Positions 23,233-35,343 are shown, numbered from the stretch's first letter. The stretch: 64,000 nucleotides of DNA from Delphinapterus leucas (GCF_002288925.2 NW_022098024.1:2864814-2928813), one strand, 5' to 3'. The notes: generated by a model from the sequence alone, not told the origin. Numbers and translations: made by a program.

Positions 23233-24384
23233 ACAAAACCATAATATTAACCTTCCGTTGGTCACTTGTTGAAAATCACCTGGAGTTGTTAAGAGACACC
23301 AATGAAATATTTGTAGGTTGTAAAATGGTTTACAAATATAAAGTAGATTTTTGTTGTTTGACTTTTGATGACTTGTATTTTGCTCTCTCTGTATAACCCT
23401 ATGAGTTTTGAGGATTATTTTAAGCAATATGAGGCAGTCGACTCAGCTAGATGTGTTTTCCTTTTTTCGGTGGTCCTTAACCCATTATCAAGCTGTGGAC
23501 TTATTGCCCATAACAGGAGAATGGCCTCACTTTTAATAGGTCCAAACAACATTGACTCACTCACAATTCTGCTTCATATTTAGCAATTTTAACCTTTCTG
23601 GGTTTCAAATCATCTGTTCAGAAAATGAGATGACTTGCAATTTATTTTCCTCTTGTGTAAATCCAGGGTTTGTAATTTCTGAAACCTGTGAGTGAGATGC
23701 CGTGCATATATACCAGGAGTTATTAATAAAGTATGAGTGTTCACGGTGAAGTCACTGAGAAGTGACAGGAGCCAGGGAGTTCATTATTCTTATTTTGTCT
23801 CCAGCAATGGGAGTTTGAAATTGGATTTTTTAAAATATTTACAATAGTACTCCTCTTTATATATTTTGTCTAATATTTTGGCTTCCTTAGTTTTTCTGTA
23901 TATATGCTCCAAAATATAAGACACTAAAACATCAAATTTTATTTCAGTAGAAGCTAGAAAGTTGTAAAAAAAAAAATAGACCTTTTAGGAAACTATACTA
24001 CACTTTTCGCATGAAGCAAAGGTTTTTAGCTCGTTTCTTTGCCTGACTCCTATTAAACCCTTTACCCCATGTCAATTTTATATTCAGTCAGGGTACACCA
24101 AAGATCAGGTAAACCAAGAATTGCCATGCTTTGCTCACCAACAGTCATATATGACCCTTATTTACTCCTAGAAATTTCTCTCAATTACATATGCTTACCT
24201 GGACAGAAAAGGCCTGAACTGGCACTAGGTCTGGTGGAACTGAATGGTGAAGCATCTTAGTCTGCCCCTGCCGGGCTTTGCTTTGTTGTCGTTCCCTTTA
24301 CAAGATTGAACAGAGTTCTGGGTCTGACACCTCTATCTGGGTCCCCTGCCTCCCACACATCTCCTTAAGAAACTCTTCTCCACT
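23233..24384. other. Unassigned AT-rich non-coding DNA
   Basis: No gene or named repeat. Several open frames of 60-75 codons overlap on both strands, which is typical of chance. Confidence 0.5.
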
Positions 24385-24400
24385 AAGAAATCAGCTCCTT

Positions 24401-24405
24401 ATCAC

Positions 24406-24437
<32 letters not shown>

Positions 24438-24524
24438 CTGAACTGCTGTGCTGTACACCTGAAACTAACATGATAATGTAAATCAACTATACTTCAATTT
24501 AAAAAAATTAAAATTCTTTTAAAA
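24401..24524 (+). mobile_element. Very short L1 3' end insertion
   Basis: 'tgctgtacacctgaaactaa' and 'atcaactatacttcaattt' mark the L1 3' terminus, preceded by an (AT)n run at 24406-24431. The flanking target-site duplication is aagaaatcagctcctt (24385-24400) against aagaaatcagcttcctt (24525-24541). Confidence 0.85.
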
Positions 24525-24541
24525 AAGAAATCAGCTTCCTT

Positions 24542-25614
24542 TTCTCATTTGTCACAAAAGCTGCAAGCAGCTTTTGACTAATTCAGTTCAGAGAAAGCTT
24601 TTGTTGTTGCTGTTACTGCCGCTGTTTGTAATAACCTTTTTCATATTATTTTAAACATATATGTGTAAATTTGTATAAAATATTGATATATATCAGTATA
24701 TATTATATTATCATTATTATATTGCATATTATTATATACTTATATATGATTATAGGTACTAAGAATATAAAAATATATATACTCTTCATTAATCCTTATT
24801 ATTTTACACTATTTTCTTTACTCTCCTTATTCTATTTGTATCCCTCTTCCTCTTTAATCTTTGGTCTAGTCATAATTAGCATAAGAAGCATTCCAGATAA
24901 GTTCTTGCTTAAAAACAAAGAGGGGACACAGTATTATTTTCCCCCTTTGGGTTCAGGTGACATATCTCCCGAGAGAGTGACTTAATTTCTTTAGTTAAAG
25001 GATGGCTATGAAGATCAACAGGGTCAATCTAAGTTCTTAGGAAGCCAGTTAAATTATAAGTGATGTGATTCCTTCAAGAAAATATGAGTTCTGTACAGCT
25101 TTGTAACTCAAGAAAACTGTTAGAATAATGACAGTGCCACCTTGACTCAAAAGAAACATGGGAGTGCGGGTTTTGAAAAGTTTTGGAGAATGATGTTGTT
25201 TTCTTCTCTGAAAATTCAGTCTCTGTATGTGAGAATATATGAGTTTGTGTGGTCTAAACATTTTGCTCAAGGATAAGAAAATTTCTGTTTCATGAAAATC
25301 TAAGAGCAGGCTCCAGAAAGTATAAATGCAAGTAGAATGTCCATGTGAATAGTGGGTCAAATAAATTGATGTTAATTTAGATACAGTAAGTAAATCGTAT
25401 GATAATGTAGAAAACAAGAATATTATCCACTAATAGAACTAAACATAGAAACAGATCAATGACTTTCAGAGAACCTTTTCAGTATTTTGAAATATAGGTT
25501 TGATTAATTTGAGGAAATTCATCAGAGTAACTAAAAGTCTAAGATTGCTAACACTAAACCCAGGTAATAAAAATAAACATTTCTATTATAATCCTCTTCA
25601 AAGTAAAGAACAAA
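24542..25614. other. Unassigned AT-rich non-coding DNA
   Basis: Very AT-rich at 24650-24780 with ATAT runs. The 104-codon frame (24671-24985, plus) and 122-codon frame (25049-25417, minus) have no domain or signal that I recognise. Confidence 0.5.
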
Positions 25615-25800
25615 TAATTAAGATCCTCTGTGCCAGGCATTGTTATTCCATTTAATCTTCAGAACAAAGCCATTGAGCAGTTATAATTAGTTGTAATTTA
25701 TAGATGCAGAAATTAAGCTAAGGTAGGTGAATTAACTTGCCAAAGGTCATACAGAAATGAATAAAATTTAATACTAAAAGTTGTTCTGTCCAAAATGCAT
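25615..25800 (-). repeat. MIR SINE, antisense
   Basis: 'ctctgtgccaggcattgtta', 'catttaatcttcagaacaaa', 'atttatagatgcagaaatta' and 'acttgccaaaggtcatacag' follow the reversed MIR order. Confidence 0.8.
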
Positions 25801-26039
25801 ACTGTTGCTACTATATAAGAATACATTTAAATTTTTAAATGTAATTATAAGAACCATTTGATTTTTTCAAATAACTAGCTTGGCAATTCTCACCACTCAA
25901 GTTTTATTTATAGGGAGAGATTGTGTTAATATTGCTGTTATATATTATGTTATTAAAGAAGTGTTAAATTAAGTACTTTCATTTAGGAAACCACTTTTAA
26001 AAACATAAATGTTATTTTATTTCTAATTATGAGTTGCTC

Positions 26040-26640
26040 TCATTATGCTTATTGTAAAAAAATTTGAAAATGATGAGAAGAAAAAATATTTCCAATAATT
26101 TTTACTCAGCAACAATTAGTGCAAAGCTCTTAAAAATATATATTTTCTAATTTTAATGCAACAAAAGAGCTATCATATACACAGTCCATTTTTCACTTAG
26201 CAAAACATAATTTACTTGAGATATTTTTCTGAAATATTTTATTTTATATTATGAGTATGTAATAATTTAATGAATAGATTATACTTGCAATTTTATATAA
26301 CAATAATATAATTGCTCTTATGCAAAGAAACAATTAGAATAAAGTCGCTTGAGGGTTGGGGACTTTCTTCACTGATTTATTGCTGTACTGTCAGTGTGTG
26401 TTACCTGACACATAATATATGCTCAATAATCATTCTTAAAATAATAAGTACATTTAATTAATTAATCTTACTACACAATCTAAAAAATTCTATAGGATAA
26501 ATAATTTGAAGTGGAATTGCTGAGTCAAAGCATATGCATATTTATAATATTTATTTTATTCATATTGAACATTTGCTTTCCAGAAATATTGTGTTAGTTT
26601 TTGCTCAAACGACTAAAATACAGGATGCCTATTTTCTTTG
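26040..26640 (-). repeat. Old L1M-type fragment, antisense, interrupted
   Basis: 'gaagtggaattgctgagtca' and 'gaacatttgctttccagaaa' recall the reversed L1 ORF2/3' UTR boundary of old L1M elements. An L2-like 3' end lies within it at about 26345-26440 ('acctgacacataatatatgc' then 'tcaataatcattctt'). Confidence 0.4.
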
Positions 26641-26779
26641 GCACTCACTGTATTGAGTGTTATTATTCCATCTTGACTTTGTAAATACACTTTTTGCAGA
26701 AGTGACCCATTAGTCCCTCAACCTTAAGTGACTGCTCCCTTAATGGCAACCCTCTCTACAAGATTCTGTCCTTTGAGGG

Positions 26780-27640
26780 GTCTGTGCTGTAAAGAATTTA
26801 ACCTTGCCAATAAAGAAGTGTGGGCTTTGCCCTTGGTTTGTGAGAGAGAATCTCTAAGACCCTGGAGAGTCATGTTTGATAGTTGTGCCTTTTTTTGCCT
26901 GGGGTCTTTGAGTCAGTCAGATAATAAAATATGATTCAAGGTAGGGACTTTGAATCTTGTAATATCAGCTCAGTCTCCTAAGGAGCTGGAAACTGAGATC
27001 AGCCTTATGGGCTGTCAATTATGCCAATATGATGGAGCCCTAATAAAAACTTTGGACACCAAGGGTCAAGTAAGCTTCCATGGTTGTCAATATTCCATGT
27101 ATATTGTCACACATTATTTCCAAGAGGATTTAATGCTATCCTAGACTCCATGAGGAGAGGACAACTGGGAGCTCCATGTTTAGAATTCTCCTGGGCTTTG
27201 CCCCAAACATTTCTTCTCATGGCTGATTTTAATTTGTATCCTTTCCCCCAATAAACCATTAACTGAGTCTAACCCCTCTCAGTGAATATGAGTTTTATAG
27301 TTATTGAATATGAGGGTGGTTTCAGGAAAGCCCTGAACTTGTAACAGGTATTAGAAGTGAGGGTGGTCTTGTGAACTGTTCCCTAACTTTGCAGTTTACT
27401 GCTTTTGCAGTTGATGTCCAAAGTGCGATCCAATGGAAAAAACTGACTCACTGATACATGTGGTTTGGGAAGAAGAAGGATGACAAAGAGGGGAATCATG
27501 AAGCTTTGAGTCCTAGACCCTGCCCTATGTGCTTCATCCTTTGACTGATTTTAATCTCTATTCTTTAGCTATAATAACTGGTTAACTGGTGAGTGTAACA
27601 ACTTTCAGTGAGCCTGAATGATCAAACCTGTGGGTGGTTC
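26780..27640 (+). repeat. LTR-derived sequence, probably ERVL type, two pieces
   Basis: The first piece has 'ctgagatcagccttatgggc', 'ggagccctaataaaaacttt', then 'tttcccccaataaaccatta' and 'gaatatgagggtggtttcag'. The second (from about 27345) repeats the same 3' logic: 'gattttaatctctattcttt' then 'gtgagtgtaacaactttcag'. Both look like the 3' part of an old LTR. No retroviral genes are present and the family is not fixed. Confidence 0.45.
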
Positions 27641-27644
27641 TCAG

Positions 27645-28284
27645 GACCTTATAAATTCAGAGTCAGAAGTGACGGCAGTTTTGTAGGCTTTGCACATTTT
27701 AAACTTCCCTGGGTATCTGAAACTTCTTTTTCTCTTTTTTCACTTATCAGTCCTGGGGTTACATTAGGAACCCTTAGAATTTCTCTATACTCAGCTCAAA
27801 GCTTTGTAAAGCAGTGAGTCTGTTAAAACCCTAAATTATCCTGTTATGGACACATTTCTTTTCTGCTGAGGCCCTAACAACTGCAACAACTTTCAGTCTT
27901 TCTTTTTTAATTGAACGCATATAATTAAGAAACAATGTTGGTGTATGTGTAATAGGTATACTATTTAGTTTATAAAAAGTTGTGTAGTTCTCTACCTCTA
28001 GTTTTATTTTGTACTGCAATATCCCTTTTGTGTATATTCACCCGCAAACACACATGCATGGGTGTGTGGATGTATATATATAAATCCTGCAATATCCATT
28101 TAATTGAATGCTCTGGAGATGCTTCTACCCTTTTCCAGGGCTTTTATTACTTTATACATTGTAATTTTATAATTTTTTTAAACTTTTACACTGCATGGAT
28201 TCCTTCATTAATACTAATTTGAAAATATCTTGCAAATTTATGAGAATTTATTTACCTTGATGCCTTTTAATATATACGTATATG
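27645..28284. other. Unassigned non-coding DNA
   Basis: No gene. A short antisense L1 end may exist at about 27903-27960 ('tttttaattgaacgcatata'), but it is too weak to call. Confidence 0.45.
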
Positions 28285-28486
28285 GGGCTTCCCTGGTGGC
28301 ACAGTGGTTGAGAGTCCGCCTGCTGATGTAGGGGACACGGGTTCGTGCCCCGGTCCGGGAAGATCCCACATGCCGCGGAGCAGCTGGACCCATGAGCCAT
28401 GGCCGCTGAGCCTGCGCGTCCAGAGCCTGTGCTCCGCAATGGGAGAGGCCACAACAGTGAGAGGCCCGCGTACCGCAAAAAAAAAA
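28285..28486 (+). mobile_element. CHR-family tRNA-derived SINE, short form
   Basis: It begins gggcttccctggtggcacag, with A box tggcacagtgg and B box ggttcgtgccc, and ends 'cgcgtaccgc' plus an A tract. The tail passes straight into an (AT)n run (28486-28511) that may include the target site. Overlapping open frames of 81-102 codons are produced by the SINE. Confidence 0.95.
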
Positions 28487-28699
28487 TATATATATATATA
28501 TATGTATATAAACACATATACAAACATATTTAAAATTAAAAACCATTAGGATTTGGAGAGAACTTACAGGTTATACTATTAAAGTTTCCAACCAGAACAG
28601 GTATAAATTACAATTTTCCTCAAATTTACTCACATCGTTCAATGATGCTTAGCATAATGCTTCATAGAAGTTTTAAATATATGTTGAGAAATTAATTTC

Positions 28700-29170
28700 T
28701 AGACATTTATATTTTGACTGATATTTTTATGGATATTTATTCAAAAACATTTCTGGGATATAAAAATATTCATTCTTGCATACTTATAACCAAATTCTTA
28801 TTAGATTGCCTTATTGTTTTAATTACTTTCAGTTTGTTCTTTATATTCTATTCACATTTTAAAAAATATATCTCCTCCTTTTAAACATGATTGTTTTTCC
28901 TTATTTGAATTTTACTGACATAGCTTTCAGAATGATGATAAGTAAGGGTGGTATCGGTTGGCATCCTTGTCTTATCCTCGTTTTAAAAAGAATGCCTCGT
29001 GTTTCAATACTATCATGTTTAACATTGATTTAAAATAGATATTTTACATTGTTAAAGAACTACCTAAAATATTTTACCAAGGAATGTTGGGTTTTATGAA
29101 CAATTCTTTTACTATTCACTGAGATAAGCCTGTGACTTTCCTCCTTTGACTTATTCATAGGACATATTAC
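28700..29170 (-). repeat. Old L1/HAL1-like fragment, antisense
   Basis: 'aagggtggtatcggttggca' and 'tccttgtcttatcctcg' match the reversed reverse-transcriptase region of old LINE-1 elements. Boundaries are uncertain. Confidence 0.45.
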
Positions 29171-29194
29171 ATTCAGAGATGATACTAACATTAA

Positions 29195-29275
29195 AGAAAA
29201 CTATTTATTGAGTGCTTAATATGAGCTAGACACTGGGCTAAGTGTTAATTCATTAATATTAAATCATTTTGGCAT
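29195..29275 (-). repeat. MIR SINE fragment, antisense
   Basis: 'ctatttattgagtgcttaat', 'gagctagacactgggctaag' and 'tgttaattcattaatatt' fit the reversed MIR 5' half. Confidence 0.65.
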
Positions 29276-30387
29276 TTCTGAAAGTGTTGTTTCTGTTCTA
29301 TTTTAATATCAGACTGTGTTATATAATTTTATTTAGAATTATTTTCATTTCTTCACAGAGTAGGAAGTTAAATATTGAATTTTTTCTCAGAAGTATTTTA
29401 AAAACTAGAAAAATATTTTGTTATATATTGACCTTAAAATAGTTTTTTACATGTCCATAGCCTTAATATCCTGTCTTTTCCACTGACTGCCTTCATTTGT
29501 CATATACTTATTTGTAAAATTTATTTAACTGAGGAAATGTGTTATACAGGATAATCCAGTGCAGCAAGCATGACTAGGAGGTGTTAGCATGGAAATCAGG
29601 GGGCCTTCTGGAGAATAATTCCTAAGAAAAATTGAGGCTCACCAGTTTAATTATCTGCTCTCAGTTTTTCCCTACACACTAACACCAGTGGCCCCCAATT
29701 TTTATATATTTAAAAAGAAAAAATACACAAAAAGCTGGGGTTTTTTTCATTGCTTTTTTTAACCTCCATGAATTTTTTTGACTTTAATATATGACCACCA
29801 CTGGTTCATCACGATAGTGCTAGTGGTAGCAGAGTTGCTCCTGTTAGCAGACGTGGTAGCACATTAGAAAAAGGAGTGGGAGCTCTGTGGTCCCTGTGTC
29901 GGCTCTAGTGACAGCAGTGGCAGTGCATCGTCAGTGCAGGCATGCACCTCTGGACAGGGGTCACTGCCCTTCACCTCAGACACTGACTGTTCCACTGGCT
30001 ATGTCAGTGTCTTTGTTGGGCATTGGTAGCACCTCTGTCATATTTCACCCTATCAAACAATGGAAAACTCATGGGCATAAATGATCTGAACAAATAAGGA
30101 AGAACTGCTGATTATCAAAATAATGAGTTTGAATGGGCTCATCAGAAACCACTTAAAGACTCCTTAATATACCTGAGAGTGTAAGAAAGAGATACAGTCA
30201 CATACATGCTCTTGTGTGGCTGTAATGCTTCATTTATTATCCCTAGGTTTCCGGGTTCAGAGAAAAGCAAGTCATAGGTTGAAACTTCCAAACTTTTTGG
30301 TTGTTCCCATCTCTACTGACAAAAGACCTAAAAGAGATAGATATATTTAACTGAAAGGGCTTTGGACCATACAATTGTGAATATTTG
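29276..30387. other. Unassigned non-coding DNA with a GC-richer patch
   Basis: No gene or named repeat. About 29810-30050 is richer in G+C and has loosely repeated 'tggtagcag' and 'gtggtagcac' motifs. It may be an unrecognised LTR or a unique block. Confidence 0.4.
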
Positions 30388-30398
30388 AATTTGACTTT
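30388..30398. repeat. Target-site duplication of large L1, left copy
   Basis: aatttgacttt, repeated exactly at 36238-36248. Confidence 0.9.
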
Positions 30399-30405
30399 TT
30401 TTTTT

Positions 30406-30575
30406 AATTACTTATCTATTTTATACGTATTAGTGTATATACATCAATCCCAATCTCCCAATTCATCTCACCACCACCCTGCTTCCCCACTTTCCCCGCT
30501 TGGTGTCCATACATTTGTTCTCTACATCTGTGTCTCTATTTCTGCCTTGCAAACCAGTTCATCTGTACCATTTTT
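30406..30575 (-). other. Short 3' UTR of the large L1
   Basis: On the minus strand it runs from just after ORF2 to 'cgtataaaatagataagtaa' and then the A tail. No AATAAA lies in the last 40 bases; ATAAAA is the nearest. The usual continuation ('agcacagggaactatattca' and onward, present at 12586-12840) is missing. Confidence 0.65.
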
Positions 30576-33500
30576 CTAAATTAAACATATATGTGTTAAT
30601 ATACGATATTTGTTTTTCTCTTTCTGACTTACTTCACTCTGTATGACAGTCTCTACGTCCATCTGTGTCCCTACAAATGACCCAATTTTGTTCCTTTTTA
30701 TGGCTGAGTAATATTCCATTGTATACATGTACCACATCTTCTCTATCTATTCGTCTGTGGATGGGCATTTAGGTTGCTTCCATGACCTTGCTATTGTAGT
30801 GCTGCAATGAACATTGGGGTGCATGGGTCTTTCTGAATTATGGTTTTCTCTGAGTATATGCCCAGTAGTGGGATTGTTGGGTCATATGGTAATTCTGTTT
30901 TTAGTTTTTTAAGGAACCTCCATACTGTTCTCCATAGTGGCTGTATCAATTTTCATTCCCACCAACAGTGAAAGACGGTTCCCTTTTCTGTACACCCTCT
31001 CCAGCATTTGTTTCTTGTAGATTTTCTGATGATGCCCATTCTAACCAGAGTGAAATGATACTTCATTGTAGTTTTGATTTGCATTTCTCTAATAATTAGT
31101 GATGTTGAGCAGCTTTCCAAGTGTCTCTTGGCCATCTGTATGTCTTCTTTGGAGAAATGTCTAGGTAGGTCTTCTACCCATTTTTTGATTGGGTTGTTTG
31201 TTTTTTTACTGTTGAGCTGCATGGGCTGTTTATATATTTTGGAGATTAATCCTTTGTCCATTGATTCATTTGCAAATATTTTCTCCCATTTTGAGGGTTG
31301 TCTTTTCATCTTGTTTATAGGTTCCTTTGCTGTGCAAAAGCTTTGACGTTTCATTAGGTCCCATTTGTTTATTTTGTTTTTATTTCCATTACTCTATGAG
31401 GTGGGTCAAAAAAGATCTTGCTGTGACATGTCAAAAAGTGTTCTACCTATGTTCTCCTCTAAGAGTTCCATAGTGTCTGGTCTTAAATTTAGGTCTTTAA
31501 TCCATCCTGAGCCTAATTTTGTGTATGGTATTAGGGAGTGTTCTAATTTCATTCTTTTACATGTAGCTGTCCAGCTTTCCCAGCACCATGTATTGAAGAG
31601 ACTGTCTTTTCTACATTGTATATCCTTGCCTCCATTGTCATAGATTAGTTGACCATAGGTGTGTGGGTTTATCTCTGGGCTCTCCATCCCGTTCCATTGA
31701 TCTATATTTCTGTTTTGTGCCAGCACCATATTGTCTTGACCACTGCAATCCTGTAGTATAGTCTGAAGTCAGGGAGTCTCTTTCCTCCAGCTCCATTTTT
31801 TTCCCTCAAGATTGCTTTGGCTATTTGGGGTCTTTCGTGTCTCCACACAAATTTTAAGATTTTTTTGTTCTAATTCTGTAAAAAATGCCATTGGTAATTT
31901 GATAGGGATTGCAGTGAATCTATAGATTGCTTTGGGTAGTATAGTCATTTTCACAATATCAATTCTTCCAATCCAAGAACATGGTACATCTCTCCATTTG
32001 TTTGTGTAATCTTTGATTTCTTTCATCAGTGTCTTATCGTTGTCTGAGTACAGGTCTTTTACCTTCTTAGGTAGGTTTACTCCTAGGTATTTTATTCTTT
32101 TTGTTGCAATGGTGAATGGAATTGTTACCTTAATTTTTCTTTCTGATATTTTGTTGTTAGTGTATAGGAATGAAAGAGATTTCTGTTCATTAATTTTGTA
32201 TCCTACAACTTTAGCAAATTCATTGATTAGCTCTAGTAGTTTTCTGGTGGCATCTTTAGGATTCTCTATGTATAGTATCATGTCATCTGCAAACAGGAAC
32301 AGTTTTACTTCTTCTTTTCCAATTTGTATACATTTTATTTCTTTTTTCTTCTCTGATTGCTGTGCCTGGGACTTCTAAAACTATGTTGAACAATAGTGGT
32401 GAGACTGGACATCTTTGTCTTGTTCCTGACCTGAGAGGAAATGCTTTCAGTTTTTCACCATTGAGAATGTTTGTGGTGGCTTTGTCATATATGGCCTTTA
32501 TTATGTTGAGGTAATTTCCCTCTATGCCTACTTTCTGGGGGGTTTTATCATAAATGGTGTTGAATTTTGTCAAAAGCTTTTTCTGCATCTATTAAGATGA
32601 TCATATGATTTTTCTCTTTCAATTTGTTAATATGGTGTACCACATTGATTGATTTGCATATATCGAAGAATCCTTGCATCCCTGGGATAAATCCTACTTG
32701 GTCATGGTATATGATCCTTTTAATGTTTTGTTGGATTCTGTTTGCAGCTATTTTGTTGACGATTTTTGCATGTATATTCATCAGTGGTATTGGTCTGTAA
32801 TTTTCTTTTTTTATAGTAGCTTTGTCTGGTTTTGGTAGCAGGGTGTTGGTGAGCTCATAGAATGAGTTTGGGAGTGTTCCTCCATCAGCAATTTTTTGGA
32901 AGAGTTTAAGAAGGATGGGTGTTAGCTCTTCTCTAAATGTTTGATAGAATTCACCTCTGAAGCCCTCCACCCTGGACTTCTGTTTGATGGAAGATTTTTA
33001 ATAACAGTTTCAATTTCATTACATGTGATTGGTTTGTTCACAGTTTCAATTTCATTACATGTGATTGGTTTGTTCATATTATCTATTTCTTCCTGGTTCA
33101 GTCTTGGAAGGTTATACCTTTCTAAGAATTTGTCCATTTCTTCCATGTTGTCCATTTTATTGGCATAGAGTTGCTTGTAGTAGTCTCTTATGATGCTTTG
33201 TATTTCTGTGGTGTCCATTGTAACTTCTCCTTTTTCATTTCTAATTTTATTGATTTGACTCCTCTCCCTCTTTTTCTTGATGACTCTGGCTAATGGTTTA
33301 TCAATTTTGTTTATCTTCTCAAAGAAGCAGCTTTTAGTTTTATTGTTCTTTGCTATTGTTTTCCTTGTTTCTATTTCATTTATTTCTGCTCGGATCTTTA
33401 TGATTTCTTTCCTTCTGCTAACTTTGGGTTTTGTTTGTTCTTCTTTCTCTAGGGTTCCTTTAGGTGTAGAGTAAGATTGTGTATTTGAGATTTTTCTTGT

Positions 33501-34460
33501 TTCTTGAGGTAGGATTGCATTGCTATAAACTTCCTCTTAGACATGCTTTTGCTGCATCCCTTAGATTTTGGTTCATTGTGTTTTCATTGTCATTTGTCTC
33601 TAGGTATTTTTTGATTTCCTCTTTGATTTCTTCAGTGGTCTCTTAGTTATTTAGTAATGTATTGTTTAGCCTCCATGTGTTTGTGTTTTTTACATTTTTT
33701 TCCTGTAATTTACTTCTAATCTCACAGCATTGTGGTCGGAAAAGATGCTTGGTATGATTTCAACTTTCTTAAATTTACCGAGGCTTGATTTGTGACCCAA
33801 GATATGATCTATCCTGGAGAATGTTCCCTGTGCACTTGAGAAGAAAGTGTAATCTGCTGTTTTTGGATAGAATGTCATATATATATCAATTAAATCTATC
33901 TGGTCTATTGTGCCATTTAAAGTTTGTGTTTCCTTACTAATTTTCTGTATGGATGATCTGTCCATTGGTGTAAGTGAGGTGTTAAAGTCCCCCACTATTA
34001 TTGTGTTACTGTCGATTTCCTCTTTTATAGCTGTTAGCATTTGCCTTATGTATTGAGGTGCTCCTATGTTGGGTGCATATATGTTTATAATTGTTATATC
34101 TTCTTGGATTGATCCTTTGATCACTATGTAGTGTCCTTCCTTGTCTTTTGTAACATTCTTTATTTTAAAGTCTATTTTATCTGATATGAGTATTGCTACT
34201 CCAGCTTTCTTTTGATTTCCATTTACATGGAATATCTTTTTCCATCCCCTCACTTTCAGTCTGCATGTGTCCCTTGGTCTGATGTGGGTCTTTTGTAGAC
34301 TGCTTATGTATGTGTCTTGTTTTTGTATCCATTCAGTGAGCCTATGTCTTTTGGTTGGAGCATTTAATCCATTTACATTTAAGGTAATCATCAATAGGTA
34401 TGTTCCTATTACCATTTTCTTAATTGTTTTGGGCTTGTTTTTGTAGGTCCTTTTTTTCAC
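30575..34460 (-). pseudogene. L1 ORF2 (endonuclease-reverse transcriptase), frameshifted
   Basis: In intact L1 this protein nicks target DNA and reverse-transcribes the L1 RNA. Here the apurinic-type endonuclease domain is a clean 256-codon frame (33690-34460) with NVNGLN near the start, GDFN in the middle and the terminal SDHNAV motif. It ends through a frame change at a homopolymer (T7 on the plus strand, 33695-33701). The reverse-transcriptase part is spread over frames at 32922-33218, 32548-32970, 32283-32588 and 31769-32281, the last opening at the catalytic FADD motif (plus-strand position about 32284). C-terminal pieces lie at 31406-31729 and 30953-31354, the latter with the CWRGC cysteine motif. 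An in-frame 36-bp tandem duplication sits at 33004-33075. Confidence 0.95.
33004..33075 (-). repeat. 36-bp in-frame tandem duplication inside L1 ORF2
   Basis: Two identical 36-bp units (33004-33039 and 33040-33075) encode the 12-residue peptide [12 protein letters not shown] twice, between endonuclease and reverse-transcriptase domains. The perfect identity suggests a recent event relative to the rest of the element. Confidence 0.95.
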
Positions 34461-34473
34461 TTGTGTTTCCCAC

Positions 34474-35343
34474 TTAGAGAAGTTCCTTTAGCATTTGTTG
34501 TAGAACCGGCATGGTGGTGCTCAGTTCTCTTAGCTTTTGCTGGGTAGAGTAATCTTGGTTGTAGGTTCTTCCCTTTCATCACTTTAAATATATTGTGCCA
34601 CTCCCTTCTGGCTTGTAGAGTTTCTGCTATGAAATCAGCTGTTAACCTTATGGAAGTTCCCTTGTATATTATTTGTCATTTTTCCTTTTGCTTTTAATAA
34701 TTTTTCTTTGTCTTTAATTTTTGTCAATTTGATTACTATGTGTCTTGGCGTGTTTCTCCTTGGGTTTATCCTACTTGGGACTCTCTATACTTCTGGGACC
34801 TGGGTGGCTATGTCCTTTCCCATGTTAGGGAAATTTTTGACTATAGTCTCTTCAAATATTTTCTCTGGTCCTTTCTCTCTCTATTCTCCTTCTGGGACCC
34901 CTATAATGTTAATGTTGGTGTGTTTAATGTTGTCCCAGATTTCTCTTAGGCTGTCTTCATTTCTTTTCATTCTTTTTTCTTTATTCTGTTCTGTGGCAGT
35001 GTGTTCCAACATTCTTCTTCCAGGTCACTTCTCCATTCTTCTGCCTCAGTTTTTCTGCTATTGATTCCTTCTAGTGTAGTTTTCGTTTCAGTTATTGTAT
35101 TGTTCATCTCTGTTTGTTCTTTAATTCTTCTAGATGTTTGTTCTTTAATTCTTCTATGTCTTTGTTAAACATTTCTTGCATCTTCTCGATCTTTGACTCC
35201 ATTCTTTTTCCGAGGTCTTGGATCATCTTCACTATCATTCTGTATTCTTTTTCTGGAAGGTTGCCTATCTCCACTGCATTTAGTTGTTTTTCTGGGGTTT
35301 TATCTTGTTCCTTCATCTCGTACATAGTCCTCTGCCTTTTCAT
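34474..35343 (-). pseudogene. L1 ORF1 (RNA-binding chaperone), frameshifted
   Basis: ORF1 protein trimerises through a coiled coil and coats L1 RNA. The amino-terminal coiled-coil part is open at 35104-35343 (79 codons, rich in E, K, Q and L). The expected C-terminal ending (..VLQQMLKELL, stop at 34474-34476) is readable in another frame. Near 34530-34549 the sequence seems to jump from a 'LLYPA' stretch to 'KLREL', implying a deletion of several tens of bases in the C-terminal domain. A 24-bp direct duplication lies in the coiled coil (35111-35158, 'LEELKNK' twice). Confidence 0.85.

Noticed and set aside
25049..25417. 122-codon minus-strand frame
   Set aside because: Low-complexity composition typical of AT-rich chance frames; no recognisable motif.
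28285..28486. tRNA-like A and B boxes in the SINEs
   Set aside because: These are the internal promoters of tRNA-derived SINEs; no cloverleaf of a functional tRNA gene is kept.
33277..33474. Plus-strand hydrophobic frames across 31000-35400 that look like membrane proteins
   Set aside because: They are antisense shadows of L1 ORF1 and ORF2. The Lys/Asn-rich L1 codons read as Phe/Leu/Ile on the other strand.
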